Assembly: GCF_002760435.1 (NCBI RefSeq)
Contig: NZ_AUUU01000060.1
Span: forward strand, 1 to 33,121
Length of the DNA: 33,121 nucleotides
DNA from: Clostridium sp. LS
Lineage (GTDB): Bacteria; Bacillota; Clostridia; Clostridiales; Clostridiaceae
Direction of reading: 5' to 3'
Shown here: positions 7,155 to 15,649 of the stretch, piece by piece
Layout of the letters: every line of letters starts with the position of its first letter
How positions within the stretch are numbered: the first letter of the stretch is position 1
The notes under the pieces: generated by a model
Told to the model about the DNA's origin: nothing
Database searches by the model: none
What the model saw: the letters and a program-made list of their open reading frames with translations, nothing else
Program-made: the position numbers and the translations under genes

Positions 7155-8144
7155 ATGGGAGTAAAATTGAGTTTTGTTGATATTTGTCATGCTTCTAAAG
7201 TTGTCTCAAATGATTTTTATTTAAAGCATTTTAAACAACAAGATAAGAATGTAGAACATTTATTAGCAGAGGTGATGGGTAGAGATAGGAGATTTATGTT
7301 TGATGATGAAGAGGAAACGACATTGTCATTGGCTGTAAAAGCTTCTAAATCTGTGTTGGATAAAGCAAATTTAACTGGAGATGATATTGATGTATTGGCC
7401 TATTCATCAATACTATCAGAATACATAGCACCATCAACATCAATCCTGATTCATAAAGAATTGAATGCTGGAAGAAATGTGATGTGCTTCGATATGAATG
7501 CAAATTGTGCTGGTATGACAATTGCTTTAGAAAATATTTCGAATTATTTAATGTCATCAAAACGTGCAAAAAGAGCGCTAGTTGTAGGATGCGATGATGT
7601 ACACTCATTAACTGATCCTGATAATGAACTTTGTTATGGAAATTATGGACATGCTGCATGTGCAATTATTCTCGAGAAAGTTGATGAGGAGTGTGGAGTA
7701 ATTGATACTGAATATTATGTAAACACGGAAGAAAGTAATAATATTATGTATCCAAGCTGTGGTTTTTCTAGCTTTTTTAATTCAAAGAATATAGAGGAGC
7801 TTAATTTAAAATGGCTGCCATTTGATGGTGGAGCCTGCGTTTATCCTGCTGTAGACATTATAAAAAAGATGTTGAAGGAAAATGGATTAACAAAAGACGA
7901 TATTAGTATGTTTTGTTTTTCGCAATTCGCATATGTAAATATAAAAAAAATAAGGGAACTTTTAGATATAAGTGAAGATAAAAGCATATATATAGGTGAT
8001 AAATATGGTTATACTGGTACAACTAGTCCATTAATAGCATTATATGAGTCTATTAAGAAGGGTACGATAAAAAGAGGAGATTATATAATTTTTTGGACTA
8101 TTGGTGCTGGATCACAAAGTATAGTAGTATTATATAAATATTAG
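7155..8144 (+). CDS. FabH-like (KAS III family) protein with incomplete catalytic triad
   Basis: This 329-aa protein has the length and thiolase-fold motifs of 3-oxoacyl-ACP synthase III. Cys118 in DMNANCAGM is the expected acyl-carrying nucleophile, and the C-terminal GAGSQS matches the family glycine loop. The other two catalytic residues are missing: the PHQAN motif is FSQFA, giving Ser256 for His, and GNTSAAS is GYTGTTS, giving Tyr286 for Asn. A normal decarboxylative condensation is therefore unlikely; acyl transfer, hydrolysis or acyl binding are possibilities. The gene follows the STAS-like gene after GAGGAG and is the last gene before the terminator at 8213. Control by a cyclic dinucleotide suggests a lipid or small-molecule product linked to lifestyle switching, which is inference. 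Confidence 0.82.
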   Translation: MGVKLSFVDICHASKVVSNDFYLKHFKQQDKNVEHLLAEVMGRDRRFMFDDEEETTLSLAVKASKSVLDKANLTGDDIDVLAYSSILSEYIAPSTSILIHKELNAGRNVMCFDMNANCAGMTIALENISNYLMSSKRAKRALVVGCDDVHSLTDPDNELCYGNYGHAACAIILEKVDEECGVIDTEYYVNTEESNNIMYPSCGFSSFFNSKNIEELNLKWLPFDGGACVYPAVDIIKKMLKENGLTKDDISMFCFSQFAYVNIKKIRELLDISEDKSIYIGDKYGYTGTTSPLIALYESIKKGTIKRGDYIIFWTIGAGSQSIVVLYKY

Positions 8145-8160
8145 ATTAAGCAAAAATAAA

Positions 8161-8207
8161 AATGTAAAATGTAAATGTATAAATATGTAAAAGTGTAAAA
8201 ATGTAGA
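8161..8207 (+). repeat. Degenerate TGTA-rich short repeat
   Basis: TGTA with A-rich spacers occurs six times (8163, 8170, 8176, 8186, 8194, 8202). It is a low-complexity tract between the FabH-like stop codon and the terminator. Confidence 0.5.
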
Positions 8208-8260
8208 GTAAGAATATAACTATCCGATTAAGTAAAATTAATTGGATGGTTATATTTTTT
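8184..8260 (+). repeat. Terminator-bearing repeat, copy 1
   Basis: The core AAGAATATAACTAT...TTAAGTAAAATTAATTGGATGG... is repeated at 9578-9646 in the same orientation, with about 47 of 50 core bases identical and weaker similarity upstream. It includes a 13-bp stem (8213-8225 with 8244-8256) followed by T residues, so it also serves as the terminator of the FabH-like operon. Confidence 0.85.
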
Positions 8261-8305
8261 ATATATGCTGAAAAAATGAAGTTTTCAAAATAGAAAAATT
8301 GAAGG

Positions 8306-8342
8306 ATTTAAATAAGATTATAAATACTAATCTTATTTAAAT
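8306..8342 (-). terminator. corA terminator
   Basis: A perfect 15-bp stem (8306-8320 with 8328-8342) includes the corA stop codon. On the minus strand it is followed after six bases by a T run. Confidence 0.65.
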
Positions 8343-9353
8343 GCATTTTTCATCATTACGTCCCAACCATTTTAATATGAAGTAACTACCAATACCTATT
8401 AGTACCATTGCCAGCAAAAAGACAGGATACGAAATCATCCAGTTTTCAGATCCTGTCATCATAGACCATTCTGACATTCCTCCAACTCCTGCAAAAAAGG
8501 ATAAAGGCATAAAAACGGTTGTAACATATGTCAGACGCCTAACAGAGGCATTTGTGCGATTGGCTGACTTTGACATTTCGATGTTAACTAAAGCAAAATT
8601 AGTTTGCATGATACCTGAGAGCATTTCACGACATTTTTCTGTTTCATCATAAAATTTATTTACATGGTTGTAAATATCTTTATAGTGAATAATTGCATTT
8701 TCAGGAACGTAATGTGTATCCATGCGGCAAATTTTTACTAATATTTCTCTTTCGTGAAAGAAGCTTCTCCTCAAAGATAAAAGATCATTACGTATTCTTT
8801 GAAGCTCAGAAAGGTCAAAGTCTAGTGCGTTGTTTAACATATCATCTTCAATTTGCATTAGTTCATCTTCGATTGCTTCAATGGCATCAAGTTTTTTATC
8901 AATAATATGATCAAGAATGCTATGTACAGCGAAAGCAGGTCCTTGTTTTGCTATACTGAGATCACTTTCAAAGACTTTTTGCATATCGCAAAGGGGCTGT
9001 TTCTTATCGGAAGAATCCCAAATAACTGTGACTAAAAGGTTTTTATTAAAAAACATATTAACAGGCTCCACCGTGATTTGCTTATCCAAATATGAAATTG
9101 CATTGCATTGAATATAGCAGTGCTTTGGATAATCATCAATTTTTGGCACATTGTTTTCATCAAAAATATCCTCAATAGACATAGGATGAAGCTTAAATGG
9201 TTCAATTAATGTGGTGAATTTATCGATAGTAGGGTTGTTAAATGACAGCCAGACAAATTCACCCTGATTTAGTTTTTCCAAGGCAATTTCTATAGTTGAA
9301 GTTTTAACAAGCTTATTTTTCTTTTGATCATAATAAAAACTAAGAAAAGTCAT
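8337..9353 (-). CDS. CorA-like divalent cation transporter with GMS in place of GMN
   Basis: This 338-aa protein has the CorA arrangement: a large acidic cytoplasmic N-terminal domain, a long stalk helix (about 150-270) and two C-terminal membrane helices (about 277-291 and 307-329). The signature loop between the helices should read YGMN and line the ion entrance. Here it is GGMSEW (residues 291-296), so the key Asn is Ser. I believe a subfamily with GGMSEW exists, so this may be a lineage trait; Mg2+ specificity should not be assumed. I see no M-box riboswitch upstream. The gene is oriented against both neighbours and sits between two copies of a repeat. Confidence 0.85.
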   Translation of the reverse strand: MTFLSFYYDQKKNKLVKTSTIEIALEKLNQGEFVWLSFNNPTIDKFTTLIEPFKLHPMSIEDIFDENNVPKIDDYPKHCYIQCNAISYLDKQITVEPVNMFFNKNLLVTVIWDSSDKKQPLCDMQKVFESDLSIAKQGPAFAVHSILDHIIDKKLDAIEAIEDELMQIEDDMLNNALDFDLSELQRIRNDLLSLRRSFFHEREILVKICRMDTHYVPENAIIHYKDIYNHVNKFYDETEKCREMLSGIMQTNFALVNIEMSKSANRTNASVRRLTYVTTVFMPLSFFAGVGGMSEWSMMTGSENWMISYPVFLLAMVLIGIGSYFILKWLGRNDEKCI

Positions 9354-9577
9354 ATAAGATTATTCTCCTTTATATTTTTGTTAAAAGACGAAAAAACTAT
9401 TTAATAAGGTTTTTTATTCGGACTTGTAATTACTACAATATATATCCAACATTTACATTATAATATATTTTTTTTATTCAACAGGTTAAATTAATATTAA
9501 GAATTGTAAAATAGTAAAGTAATTTAGCAAATTATTTTTAAATTTCTGTTGTGATATATAAGGAGTTTTGGTGAATT
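9354..9577. other. AT-rich region upstream of corA
   Basis: No gene is supported here. GGAG (9562-9565) is followed by GTG and eleven sense codons ending inside repeat copy 2 (MNLCKKCTARI); it may be a gene remnant. There is no M-box-like sequence. Confidence 0.35.
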
Positions 9578-9646
9578 TATGTAAAAAGTGTACAGCAAGA
9601 ATATAACTATTCTGTTAAGTAAAATTAATTGGATGGTTATATTTTT
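9578..9646 (+). repeat. Terminator-bearing repeat, copy 2 (orphan)
   Basis: This is a same-orientation copy of 8184-8260. Its hairpin still pairs (9600-9612 with 9631-9643) through G-T wobbles and is followed by five T residues. No plus-strand gene ends here, so the terminator has no obvious client. The pair brackets corA. Confidence 0.85.
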
Positions 9647-9766
9647 GTATAGTTAAATTTATGGAATGTATAAAAATATATGGGTTTTTATGGTATTATA
9701 TATTATTGTAGTATATAATAATTTTTTGGATAAGCAAAACTATAATTTAAAGGGTGGAGTTGGATT

Positions 9767-11212
9767 ATGATTTCATTTATGGTGGTTTTTCTTTTAGCCA
9801 TATTAATACTTGGTATAGTATGGTTGGATATTATTAAAAAAATATCATTAGTTAATAAAAATTTTATAAGCATATATCTTATTTTTGTTCCCCATATTAT
9901 TCTGTTGGGATACTTTTTTATAGTAAGAGATACATTTATTCTGGATAATATCATAGGTAAATGGATTGTTTTAATAGAAATTTTAATTTTTATTTCATAT
10001 GTTTGGATAAAGTTGAATATAGCCCCATATAGTAAAAAGCCATTTGTAAATGTTAGATTAAGGGTAATGCTAGGTGGAAGATATCTTGTACTCTATGGAC
10101 TATATACATCACTTATTCAAACGTTATTATATTTAATTTGGTCAGGTGTAATGCAAGGCAGAGATATTCCAAATCATATATTTGTATTAGATATAATTGT
10201 AGTGATTCTTAATATACTTACTTTACTTACAAATGGAATGTTGCGTATCTTATATACATCAAGAAGGTTAAATATTGTAATAAGACTCATTGTTGCCTTT
10301 ATGAGTTTTATTCCAGTAATAAATATTTTTGCAATGCTATATGCATGTCATTTGGTAGCAAGTGAATATGATCATGAATGTTATAAAGTAATAAATAACA
10401 ATGCTAGGGTTGATTCAGAAGTATGTAAGACAAGATACCCAATTATATTAGTACATGGGGTTGGTTTTAGAGATCTAAAATACATAAATTACTGGGGGAG
10501 AATACCCAGGGAATTAATTCGTAATGGAGCTGCAATTTATTATGGTAATCAAGAAGCGTGGGGAACAATTGAATATAACTCAGAAGAAATTAAAAATAAA
10601 ATTTTTCAGGTGTTGAAAGAAACAAAATCAGAAAAAGTAAATATTATTGCACATTCAAAAGGTGGATTAGATGCAAGATACATGATTAGTAAGCTAAATA
10701 TGGGAAAATATGTAGCATCACTAACAATGATCTCCTCACCTCATAAAGGGTGTAAATTTGTGGACTTGGCATGCAAAATTCCGGATAAGATTTACAAAGC
10801 TATTGCAAGAATGTTTGACAAGTACTACACTTTGCTAGGTGATAAAAAACCTGATTTTTATGCAGCAAGCAGGCAGTTCTCAACCTATAATAGTAAAAAA
10901 TTTAATGAAGAAGTAAAAGATGTGCCGCAAGTGTATTATCAAAGCTATGCTTCAGTAATGAAGAATATGTTTAGCGACTATATATTGACAATACCTTATA
11001 TTTTAGTTAAATTGACAGAAGGAGAAAATGATGGACTTGTGTGCGTTGAATCAGCTAAATGGGGAAATTTTAAAGGTGTGTTAAGAAATAAATATAGACG
11101 TGGAATTTCCCATGGAGATATTATTGATATGAGAAGAGAAGATTATAAAGATTTTGATGTAATAGAAAAATATGTGGAAATAGTTTCGGAACTCAAAAAA
11201 ATGGGCTATTAA
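9767..11212 (+). CDS. Membrane-anchored alpha/beta hydrolase (lipase-like)
   Basis: The 481-aa protein has two parts. Residues 1-200 hold about six hydrophobic helices. Residues 224-481 form a lipase-like alpha/beta hydrolase: strand plus oxyanion motif YPIILVHGVGF (224-234), nucleophile elbow AHSKGG with Ser297, Asp422 in GENDGLV and His449 in ISHGD. The catalytic set is therefore complete and resembles bacterial triacylglycerol lipases of family I, normally secreted without a membrane domain. The fusion suggests action on membrane lipids or lipid-linked glycans. The SD is GGAG. The radical SAM gene follows after 34 bp and is probably co-transcribed. Confidence 0.82.
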   Translation: MISFMVVFLLAILILGIVWLDIIKKISLVNKNFISIYLIFVPHIILLGYFFIVRDTFILDNIIGKWIVLIEILIFISYVWIKLNIAPYSKKPFVNVRLRVMLGGRYLVLYGLYTSLIQTLLYLIWSGVMQGRDIPNHIFVLDIIVVILNILTLLTNGMLRILYTSRRLNIVIRLIVAFMSFIPVINIFAMLYACHLVASEYDHECYKVINNNARVDSEVCKTRYPIILVHGVGFRDLKYINYWGRIPRELIRNGAAIYYGNQEAWGTIEYNSEEIKNKIFQVLKETKSEKVNIIAHSKGGLDARYMISKLNMGKYVASLTMISSPHKGCKFVDLACKIPDKIYKAIARMFDKYYTLLGDKKPDFYAASRQFSTYNSKKFNEEVKDVPQVYYQSYASVMKNMFSDYILTIPYILVKLTEGENDGLVCVESAKWGNFKGVLRNKYRRGISHGDIIDMRREDYKDFDVIEKYVEIVSELKKMGY

Positions 11213-11246
11213 TTAATAATAACATATAAGGAGGAAAGGTTTCAGA

Positions 11247-12113
11247 ATGTATGATTATCCATTATATAGACCACCTAGTGAGCGTAATAGTCTCATAATG
11301 CAAGTAACTTTAGGATGTTCCCATAATAAATGCAGTTTTTGCAATATGTATAAGTCGAAGACATTTACAATAAAATCTTTGGAAGACATTAAACGCGAAA
11401 TAAACAATTTTAGGCAAATGTATACTTATGTAGAAAAGATATTTTTAGCAGATGGAGATGCTTTAATTATTCCAATAGAAGCATTAAAAGAAATACTAAT
11501 ATATATAAAAAAAGTATTCCCAGAATGCAACAGGGTCACAATGTACGGATCACCTAAATCTATTTTACTTAAAAGTCAAAAAGATTTAATAGAACTTAGA
11601 AATCTAGGTTTATCAATGGTATACATGGGAGTTGAAAGTGGAGATGACGAAGTTCTAAAAGATATAAATAAAGGAGCAAGTGTACAGGAATTACTTAAGG
11701 CTTCTAAAATGATTAAGGATGCTAATATTTTATTATCAGTAACTGTTATAGCTGGTATTGGAGGAGTAGAAAAGAGTGAAAATCATGCTATTAAAACAGG
11801 GGAAATAATGAGCAGCGTGGAGCCGGATTATTTGGGAATATTGACTCTTATGATTGAAAAAGGAACCGCTCTACATAATAAAATCATAAATAAGCAATTT
11901 GAAGTGTTAAATGACAGAGAAATACTAAATGAAATCAAATTGCTTATAGAGCATATTAATGTAAATAAATCGCTAGTTTTTAGATGTAATCATGCATCAA
12001 ATTATATTTCATTAAGAGGAAATTTACCAGAAGATAAGGAAAAGTTAATTAATGAAATTAATTACTATCAACAAATGAATAAGTTAAAGGGAGAAGAATA
12101 TAGAAGCTTATAA
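11247..12113 (+). CDS. Radical SAM protein (CX4CX2C type)
   Basis: This 288-aa protein carries three cluster-ligating cysteines, Cys24, Cys29 and Cys32, in GCSHNKCSFCNMYK. The spacing is CX4CX2C rather than the common CX3CX2C. Other radical SAM features are visible: a glycine-rich GVESGDDEVLKDINKG segment (about residues 128-145) as in the Elp3/MiaB/NifB branch, and a TIM-barrel length. There is no second Cys-rich domain or B12 domain. The N-terminus MYDYPLYRPPSE is characteristic of a conserved uncharacterised group; the substrate is unknown. SD GGAGG gives a clear start. Its neighbours are the lipase-like gene (34 bp upstream) and a terminator. Confidence 0.85.
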   Translation: MYDYPLYRPPSERNSLIMQVTLGCSHNKCSFCNMYKSKTFTIKSLEDIKREINNFRQMYTYVEKIFLADGDALIIPIEALKEILIYIKKVFPECNRVTMYGSPKSILLKSQKDLIELRNLGLSMVYMGVESGDDEVLKDINKGASVQELLKASKMIKDANILLSVTVIAGIGGVEKSENHAIKTGEIMSSVEPDYLGILTLMIEKGTALHNKIINKQFEVLNDREILNEIKLLIEHINVNKSLVFRCNHASNYISLRGNLPEDKEKLINEINYYQQMNKLKGEEYRSL

Positions 12114-12136
12114 GGATTTTTATATTATAATGTCTC

Positions 12137-12171
12137 AAAAAGCAGCTCTTTATTAATAAAGGCTGCTTTTT
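12137..12171 (+). terminator. Terminator after the lipase-radical SAM pair
   Basis: AAAAAGCAGC (12137-12146) pairs with GCTGCTTTTT (12162-12171), with a nested CTTTAT/ATAAAG inner stem, followed by more T residues. Confidence 0.85.
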
Positions 12172-12337
12172 TTGTCTCTAAATTTCTATTTCGTGTGTAT
12201 AATTAAAAGATCATTTTATTACAAAAGTGTGAAAGGTACATGAAACATACATAAAGGATTTCAAGTCTAGGAATAATAAATTTATTATAACAAGGTTAAT
12301 TAGGGTATAAATATAAGATATATAAGGAGTGTGCAAT

Positions 12338-13804
12338 ATGGATATATTTAATACAAAAGTACTTGATAGTGCTATTCGTTTAATTGAAAAATGGTACTAT
12401 GTTATTTTAATTGCTATATTAGCAGCTGCTTCTTTCAATATATTTTATAATTTAGGAATCGTGCCTATCTATAGTTGGGACGAAGCAAGACATGGGGTTA
12501 GTGCTTATGAAATGATTAAAAATAATAACTATATAGTAAACACATATGCATATAAAAATGATTATTGGAACCTAAAACCCCCAATAAGTTATTGGGCTAT
12601 AATTTTAGGATATAAAATGGCTGGATTTAACGCTCTAGGATTAAGAATTATTTCTGGAGTTGCAGCAGTAATAACTATCTTAATTATTACAGCTTTTAGC
12701 TTGTATATGAACGGAAGACTAGCATCGTTGATTTCAGCAATTGTTTTATCCACAACAATACCATTTATTACAGAACATTGTGCAAGAACTGGAGATGCTG
12801 ATTCAATATACGTATTTTTTTTTACTATAGCAATGATTTCTCTTGCATTAATAGAAAAAAGTGAAAAATGGTTATATGGTTTTGGATTTTCTTTTGCATT
12901 AGCATTTTTAACAAAAAGTTTGCATGCAGGTAACATTATGGTTATTGGAATAGTTTATCTAATATTCAGCAAAACCTTTTTTAAGTTAAAAATTAAACAA
13001 ATAATATTATTAATCCTAACGTGCTGCAGTCCTATTTTAATTTGGGGTATTTTAAGATATAGGGAAGATGGCATAGAGTTTTTTAAAACTATTGTTAAAT
13101 TCGATTTAGTGGCAAGATCATCAACTGTTTTGGAAGGGCATATTGGCGGATACTGCTATTATATTGAACATTTACAATGGTCATATTTTTATTGGAATTT
13201 GATTTTTGTAGGTACCACTATGGCATGTATTGTTCTACTTTACAGATATAGATATGCAGAACATAAGACAATCGTAAATCGTATTTTGATTATTGTGTTA
13301 TGGATTGGAGTTCCATTTATATTGTATACCATGGTAAAAACAAAAATTTCATGGTACTTGTTACCAGTGTTTCCTGCTATGGCATTAAGCATAGGTTCAA
13401 CATGCAGCCTTCTTTTAAAAGAGAAAAATAGAAATATAATTACCCAAATTGTTTTGACAGCTATGATAATAATATCCATATGCAAAAGCGAAGAGGTAAT
13501 AAAGAGTAGAATTTCTAATCCAGAAATGGATTTAAATCAAGAATTGATTCAGGATCTAGGGGAATTACCGGAATACAGAAGATGGATAATATATATAAAT
13601 CACTACGAGCAAAGTTATTGGTTGAGCAGTGAACTCTATGCTAGCTTGGCTCCGGTAGAGGGCGGAGCAGAAGGTTTTTTGGAGGATAACCATGATAATA
13701 CTTTATTATTTATTACAAAAGAAGATGCAAGTGTACTTGGAAAAGAAAAGGATAATTTAAAGGTTGTACTTGAAAATGAATCAGCATATATTTTCGCAAA
13801 GTAA
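12338..13804 (+). CDS. GT39/ArnT-like membrane glycosyltransferase
   Basis: I start at the ATG at 12338 (488 aa) because AAGGAG (12324-12329) fits it; an in-frame GTG at 12329 overlaps that SD. The protein has about nine to eleven membrane helices up to roughly residue 390 and a small C-terminal domain. The first external loop holds SWDEARHG with Asp48 and Glu49, the acidic pair typical of PMT/ArnT-type (GT-C fold) transferases, and KPPISYW follows as in ArnT-like proteins. Such enzymes move a sugar from a polyprenyl-phosphate donor to a lipid or protein on the outer face of the membrane. Acceptor and sugar are unknown. It is probably monocistronic, between two terminators. Confidence 0.83.
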   Translation: MDIFNTKVLDSAIRLIEKWYYVILIAILAAASFNIFYNLGIVPIYSWDEARHGVSAYEMIKNNNYIVNTYAYKNDYWNLKPPISYWAIILGYKMAGFNALGLRIISGVAAVITILIITAFSLYMNGRLASLISAIVLSTTIPFITEHCARTGDADSIYVFFFTIAMISLALIEKSEKWLYGFGFSFALAFLTKSLHAGNIMVIGIVYLIFSKTFFKLKIKQIILLILTCCSPILIWGILRYREDGIEFFKTIVKFDLVARSSTVLEGHIGGYCYYIEHLQWSYFYWNLIFVGTTMACIVLLYRYRYAEHKTIVNRILIIVLWIGVPFILYTMVKTKISWYLLPVFPAMALSIGSTCSLLLKEKNRNIITQIVLTAMIIISICKSEEVIKSRISNPEMDLNQELIQDLGELPEYRRWIIYINHYEQSYWLSSELYASLAPVEGGAEGFLEDNHDNTLLFITKEDASVLGKEKDNLKVVLENESAYIFAK

Positions 13805-13845
13805 ATGTAAATTGATAACGCCATAAAATTTATACTATTCTAAAT

Positions 13846-13894
13846 AAAATCTCCTAAATCAATATTTAATGAAAGTTTTGATTTAGGAGATTTT
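13846..13894 (+). terminator. Terminator of the GT39 gene
   Basis: A perfect 17-bp inverted repeat (13846-13862 with 13878-13894) containing CTCCTAAATC/GATTTAGGAG ends in TTTT. It could act on both strands. Confidence 0.8.
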
Positions 13895-13947
13895 ATGTTT
13901 AGGAGATAGGCTTGAATATTGATGAAAGGATATTTTATGGATATATT

Positions 13948-13977
13948 GCTCTTAACATTTAATTTAATGTTAAGAGC
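13948..13977. repeat. Perfect 12-bp inverted repeat before the permease gene
   Basis: GCTCTTAACATT (13948-13959) pairs with AATGTTAAGAGC (13966-13977) across six bases. No T run follows on either strand, so it is not a typical terminator. It lies about 95 bp upstream of the permease promoter. A 22-codon ORF starting at 13922 runs through it but lacks a well-placed SD. Confidence 0.55.
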
Positions 13978-14069
13978 AAGTAAGCTCTGAGAGTTACATA
14001 AAGAGTTAATATTATAGAAATAATAGAAGCAGTATTATATTATTTGGAAAAACAAAATGATGCTTTGCA

Positions 14070-14098
14070 TTGACGAAATTGACAGAGGATTATACAAT
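14070..14098 (+). promoter_or_regulatory. Promoter of the APC permease gene
   Basis: TTGACG (14070-14075), a 17-bp spacer and TACAAT (14093-14098) lie 55 bp before the start codon. There is no T-box specifier-like structure. Confidence 0.6.
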
Positions 14099-14153
14099 GG
14101 AAAAAGTGTTTTATTTAATATTATATATAAAAAATTAAAAAAGGAGATGATTA

Positions 14154-15512
14154 TTGGTGAAAGAATCAAAGATTGGTAGAGAGGAATCTGATATCCCAAA
14201 GGGCTTAAAAAAAGAGATAGGATTGCTTGAGGCAATTACAATAGTTATTGGAATAGTTATAGGCTCTGGCATATTTTTCAAAGCATCATCAGTTTTTAAG
14301 AATGCAGGTACTCCAATGTTTGGTATAGCAGCATGGGCAATTGGTGGGCTTATAACTATAGCATCAGCTTTAACTGTTGCTGAAATAGCTGTCGCAATTC
14401 CTAAAACGGGTGGAGTATTTGTTTATATTAAAGAATTATATAATGAAAAGTGGGCATTTTTATTTGGATGGGTGCAAACTTTGATTTATGTACCGGGAGT
14501 AGCAGCAGCATTATCAATAGTTTTTGTTACCCAAGCAACTTATTTTATCCCTAATATGACTTCAATGGTACAAAAAATAATAGCCATAGTAATTTTATTT
14601 TTTGTAATGGCTTTAAATGTTCTATCAACTAAGCTTGGAGGGAAGGTGCAGGTAATATCAACAATTGGAAAGCTTGTTCCAATAATTTTTATAGTGTTAT
14701 TTGGATTAATAAATGGTACAGCTCACGATTTCACATCTCCAATAGTTTCTTCGCCTTCATTAGGAGCAGCGGGATTTGGTGCGGCAATACTTGGAACCTT
14801 ATGGGCCTATGATGGGTGGATCAGTGTAGGAAACATGGCTGGAGAACTTAAGAATCCAGAAAAGGATCTACCCAAATCTATAATTATTGGTTTGATAACA
14901 ATAATAGTAGTTTATATATTAATTAATATTGCAATAATAAATGTTATGCCGGTGAAGGAGGTAATAGCTTCATCTAAACCAGCCTCAGATACTGCCGTAA
15001 TACTATTTGGCGACGTAGGTGCAGCTTTAATAGCAGGAGGAATAATGGTTTCTATCTTTGGTGCTTTAAATGGATATTTAATGACTGGAGTTAGAATTCC
15101 ATTTGCCATGGCAACTGATAATCTATTCCCTTTTCCAAGATTCTTTGGAAAAATTAATGAAAAATTTGAAACACCTATTAATGCATTTGCATTTGAAGTT
15201 ATACTTGCAAGCTTATATGTATTAAGCGGATCTTTTGATACATTAACCAATTTAGCGGTTTTTGTAATGTGGATATTTTTTGTTATGTGTGTTTGTGGAA
15301 TTTTTATTTTAAGAAGAAAACATAAAGAATTAGTATCATCGTACAAAGTGCCCTTATACCCTGTTGTTCCATTAATAGGCATAGTAGGAGGCATGTACAT
15401 ATTAGTAAGTACATTTATAACAGATTTTTCAAGTGCAATATATGGTGTAGTTATAACTTTGTTAGGCCTTCCTGTTTATTTTTATATAAGAAAGAAGTAT
15501 AATAAACTATAA
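14154..15512 (+). CDS. APC-family amino acid permease
   Basis: This 452-aa protein has about twelve membrane helices. The first contains GIVIGSGIF, the unwound substrate-binding segment of APC/LAT-type transporters. Overall it resembles SteT-like serine/threonine exchangers or other LAT-type antiporters. The start is not ATG: a TTG at 14154 or a GTG at 14157 follows AAGGAG (14141-14146); spacing slightly favours TTG. The exact amino acid is not predictable from this sequence. It has its own promoter, and the leader of rsgA follows with a separate promoter, so it is probably a single-gene unit. Confidence 0.87.
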   Translation: MVKESKIGREESDIPKGLKKEIGLLEAITIVIGIVIGSGIFFKASSVFKNAGTPMFGIAAWAIGGLITIASALTVAEIAVAIPKTGGVFVYIKELYNEKWAFLFGWVQTLIYVPGVAAALSIVFVTQATYFIPNMTSMVQKIIAIVILFFVMALNVLSTKLGGKVQVISTIGKLVPIIFIVLFGLINGTAHDFTSPIVSSPSLGAAGFGAAILGTLWAYDGWISVGNMAGELKNPEKDLPKSIIIGLITIIVVYILINIAIINVMPVKEVIASSKPASDTAVILFGDVGAALIAGGIMVSIFGALNGYLMTGVRIPFAMATDNLFPFPRFFGKINEKFETPINAFAFEVILASLYVLSGSFDTLTNLAVFVMWIFFVMCVCGIFILRRKHKELVSSYKVPLYPVVPLIGIVGGMYILVSTFITDFSSAIYGVVITLLGLPVYFYIRKKYNKL

Positions 15513-15561
15513 TATTTTCGGAGTAGCCGATTAAATTAAGTTGAAAATTTAATTTTTATAA

Positions 15562-15590
15562 TTGACAACGATTGTTCTAAGTGGTATTGT
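15562..15590 (+). promoter_or_regulatory. Promoter of the rsgA leader transcript
   Basis: A perfect TTGACA (15562-15567), a 17-bp spacer and TATTGT (15585-15590) place the start near 15597. That gives a leader of about 460 nt before rsgA. Confidence 0.7.
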
Positions 15591-15603
15591 TTATTTATTA
15601 AGG

Positions 15604-15628
15604 TATTTATTGTAAAATACAATAAATA
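15604..15628 (+). promoter_or_regulatory. 5'-end hairpin of the rsgA leader
   Basis: TATTTATTGTA-AAA-TACAATAAATA is a perfect 11-3-11 inverted repeat at the predicted 5' end of the transcript, directly before the SD of the first mini-ORF. It could stabilise the RNA or be an operator. Confidence 0.6.
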
Positions 15629-15649
15629 TTATGAAAGGAGAAATGTTTT

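Noticed and set aside
9354..9766. M-box (Mg2+) riboswitch before corA
   Set aside because: The region lacks the conserved M-box cores and the corA leader is too AT-rich and short of paired elements.
13922..13990. 22-codon ORF running through the 12-bp hairpin
   Set aside because: The nearest SD-like GGAG is about 18 bases away and there is no promoter immediately upstream.
13805..14153. T-box leader before the amino acid permease
   Set aside because: No T-box sequence or specifier stem; the only strong structures are the upstream terminator and a hairpin before the promoter.
14912..15400. 162-codon minus-strand reading frame inside the permease gene
   Set aside because: Antisense to a well-conserved membrane protein; no SD or promoter.
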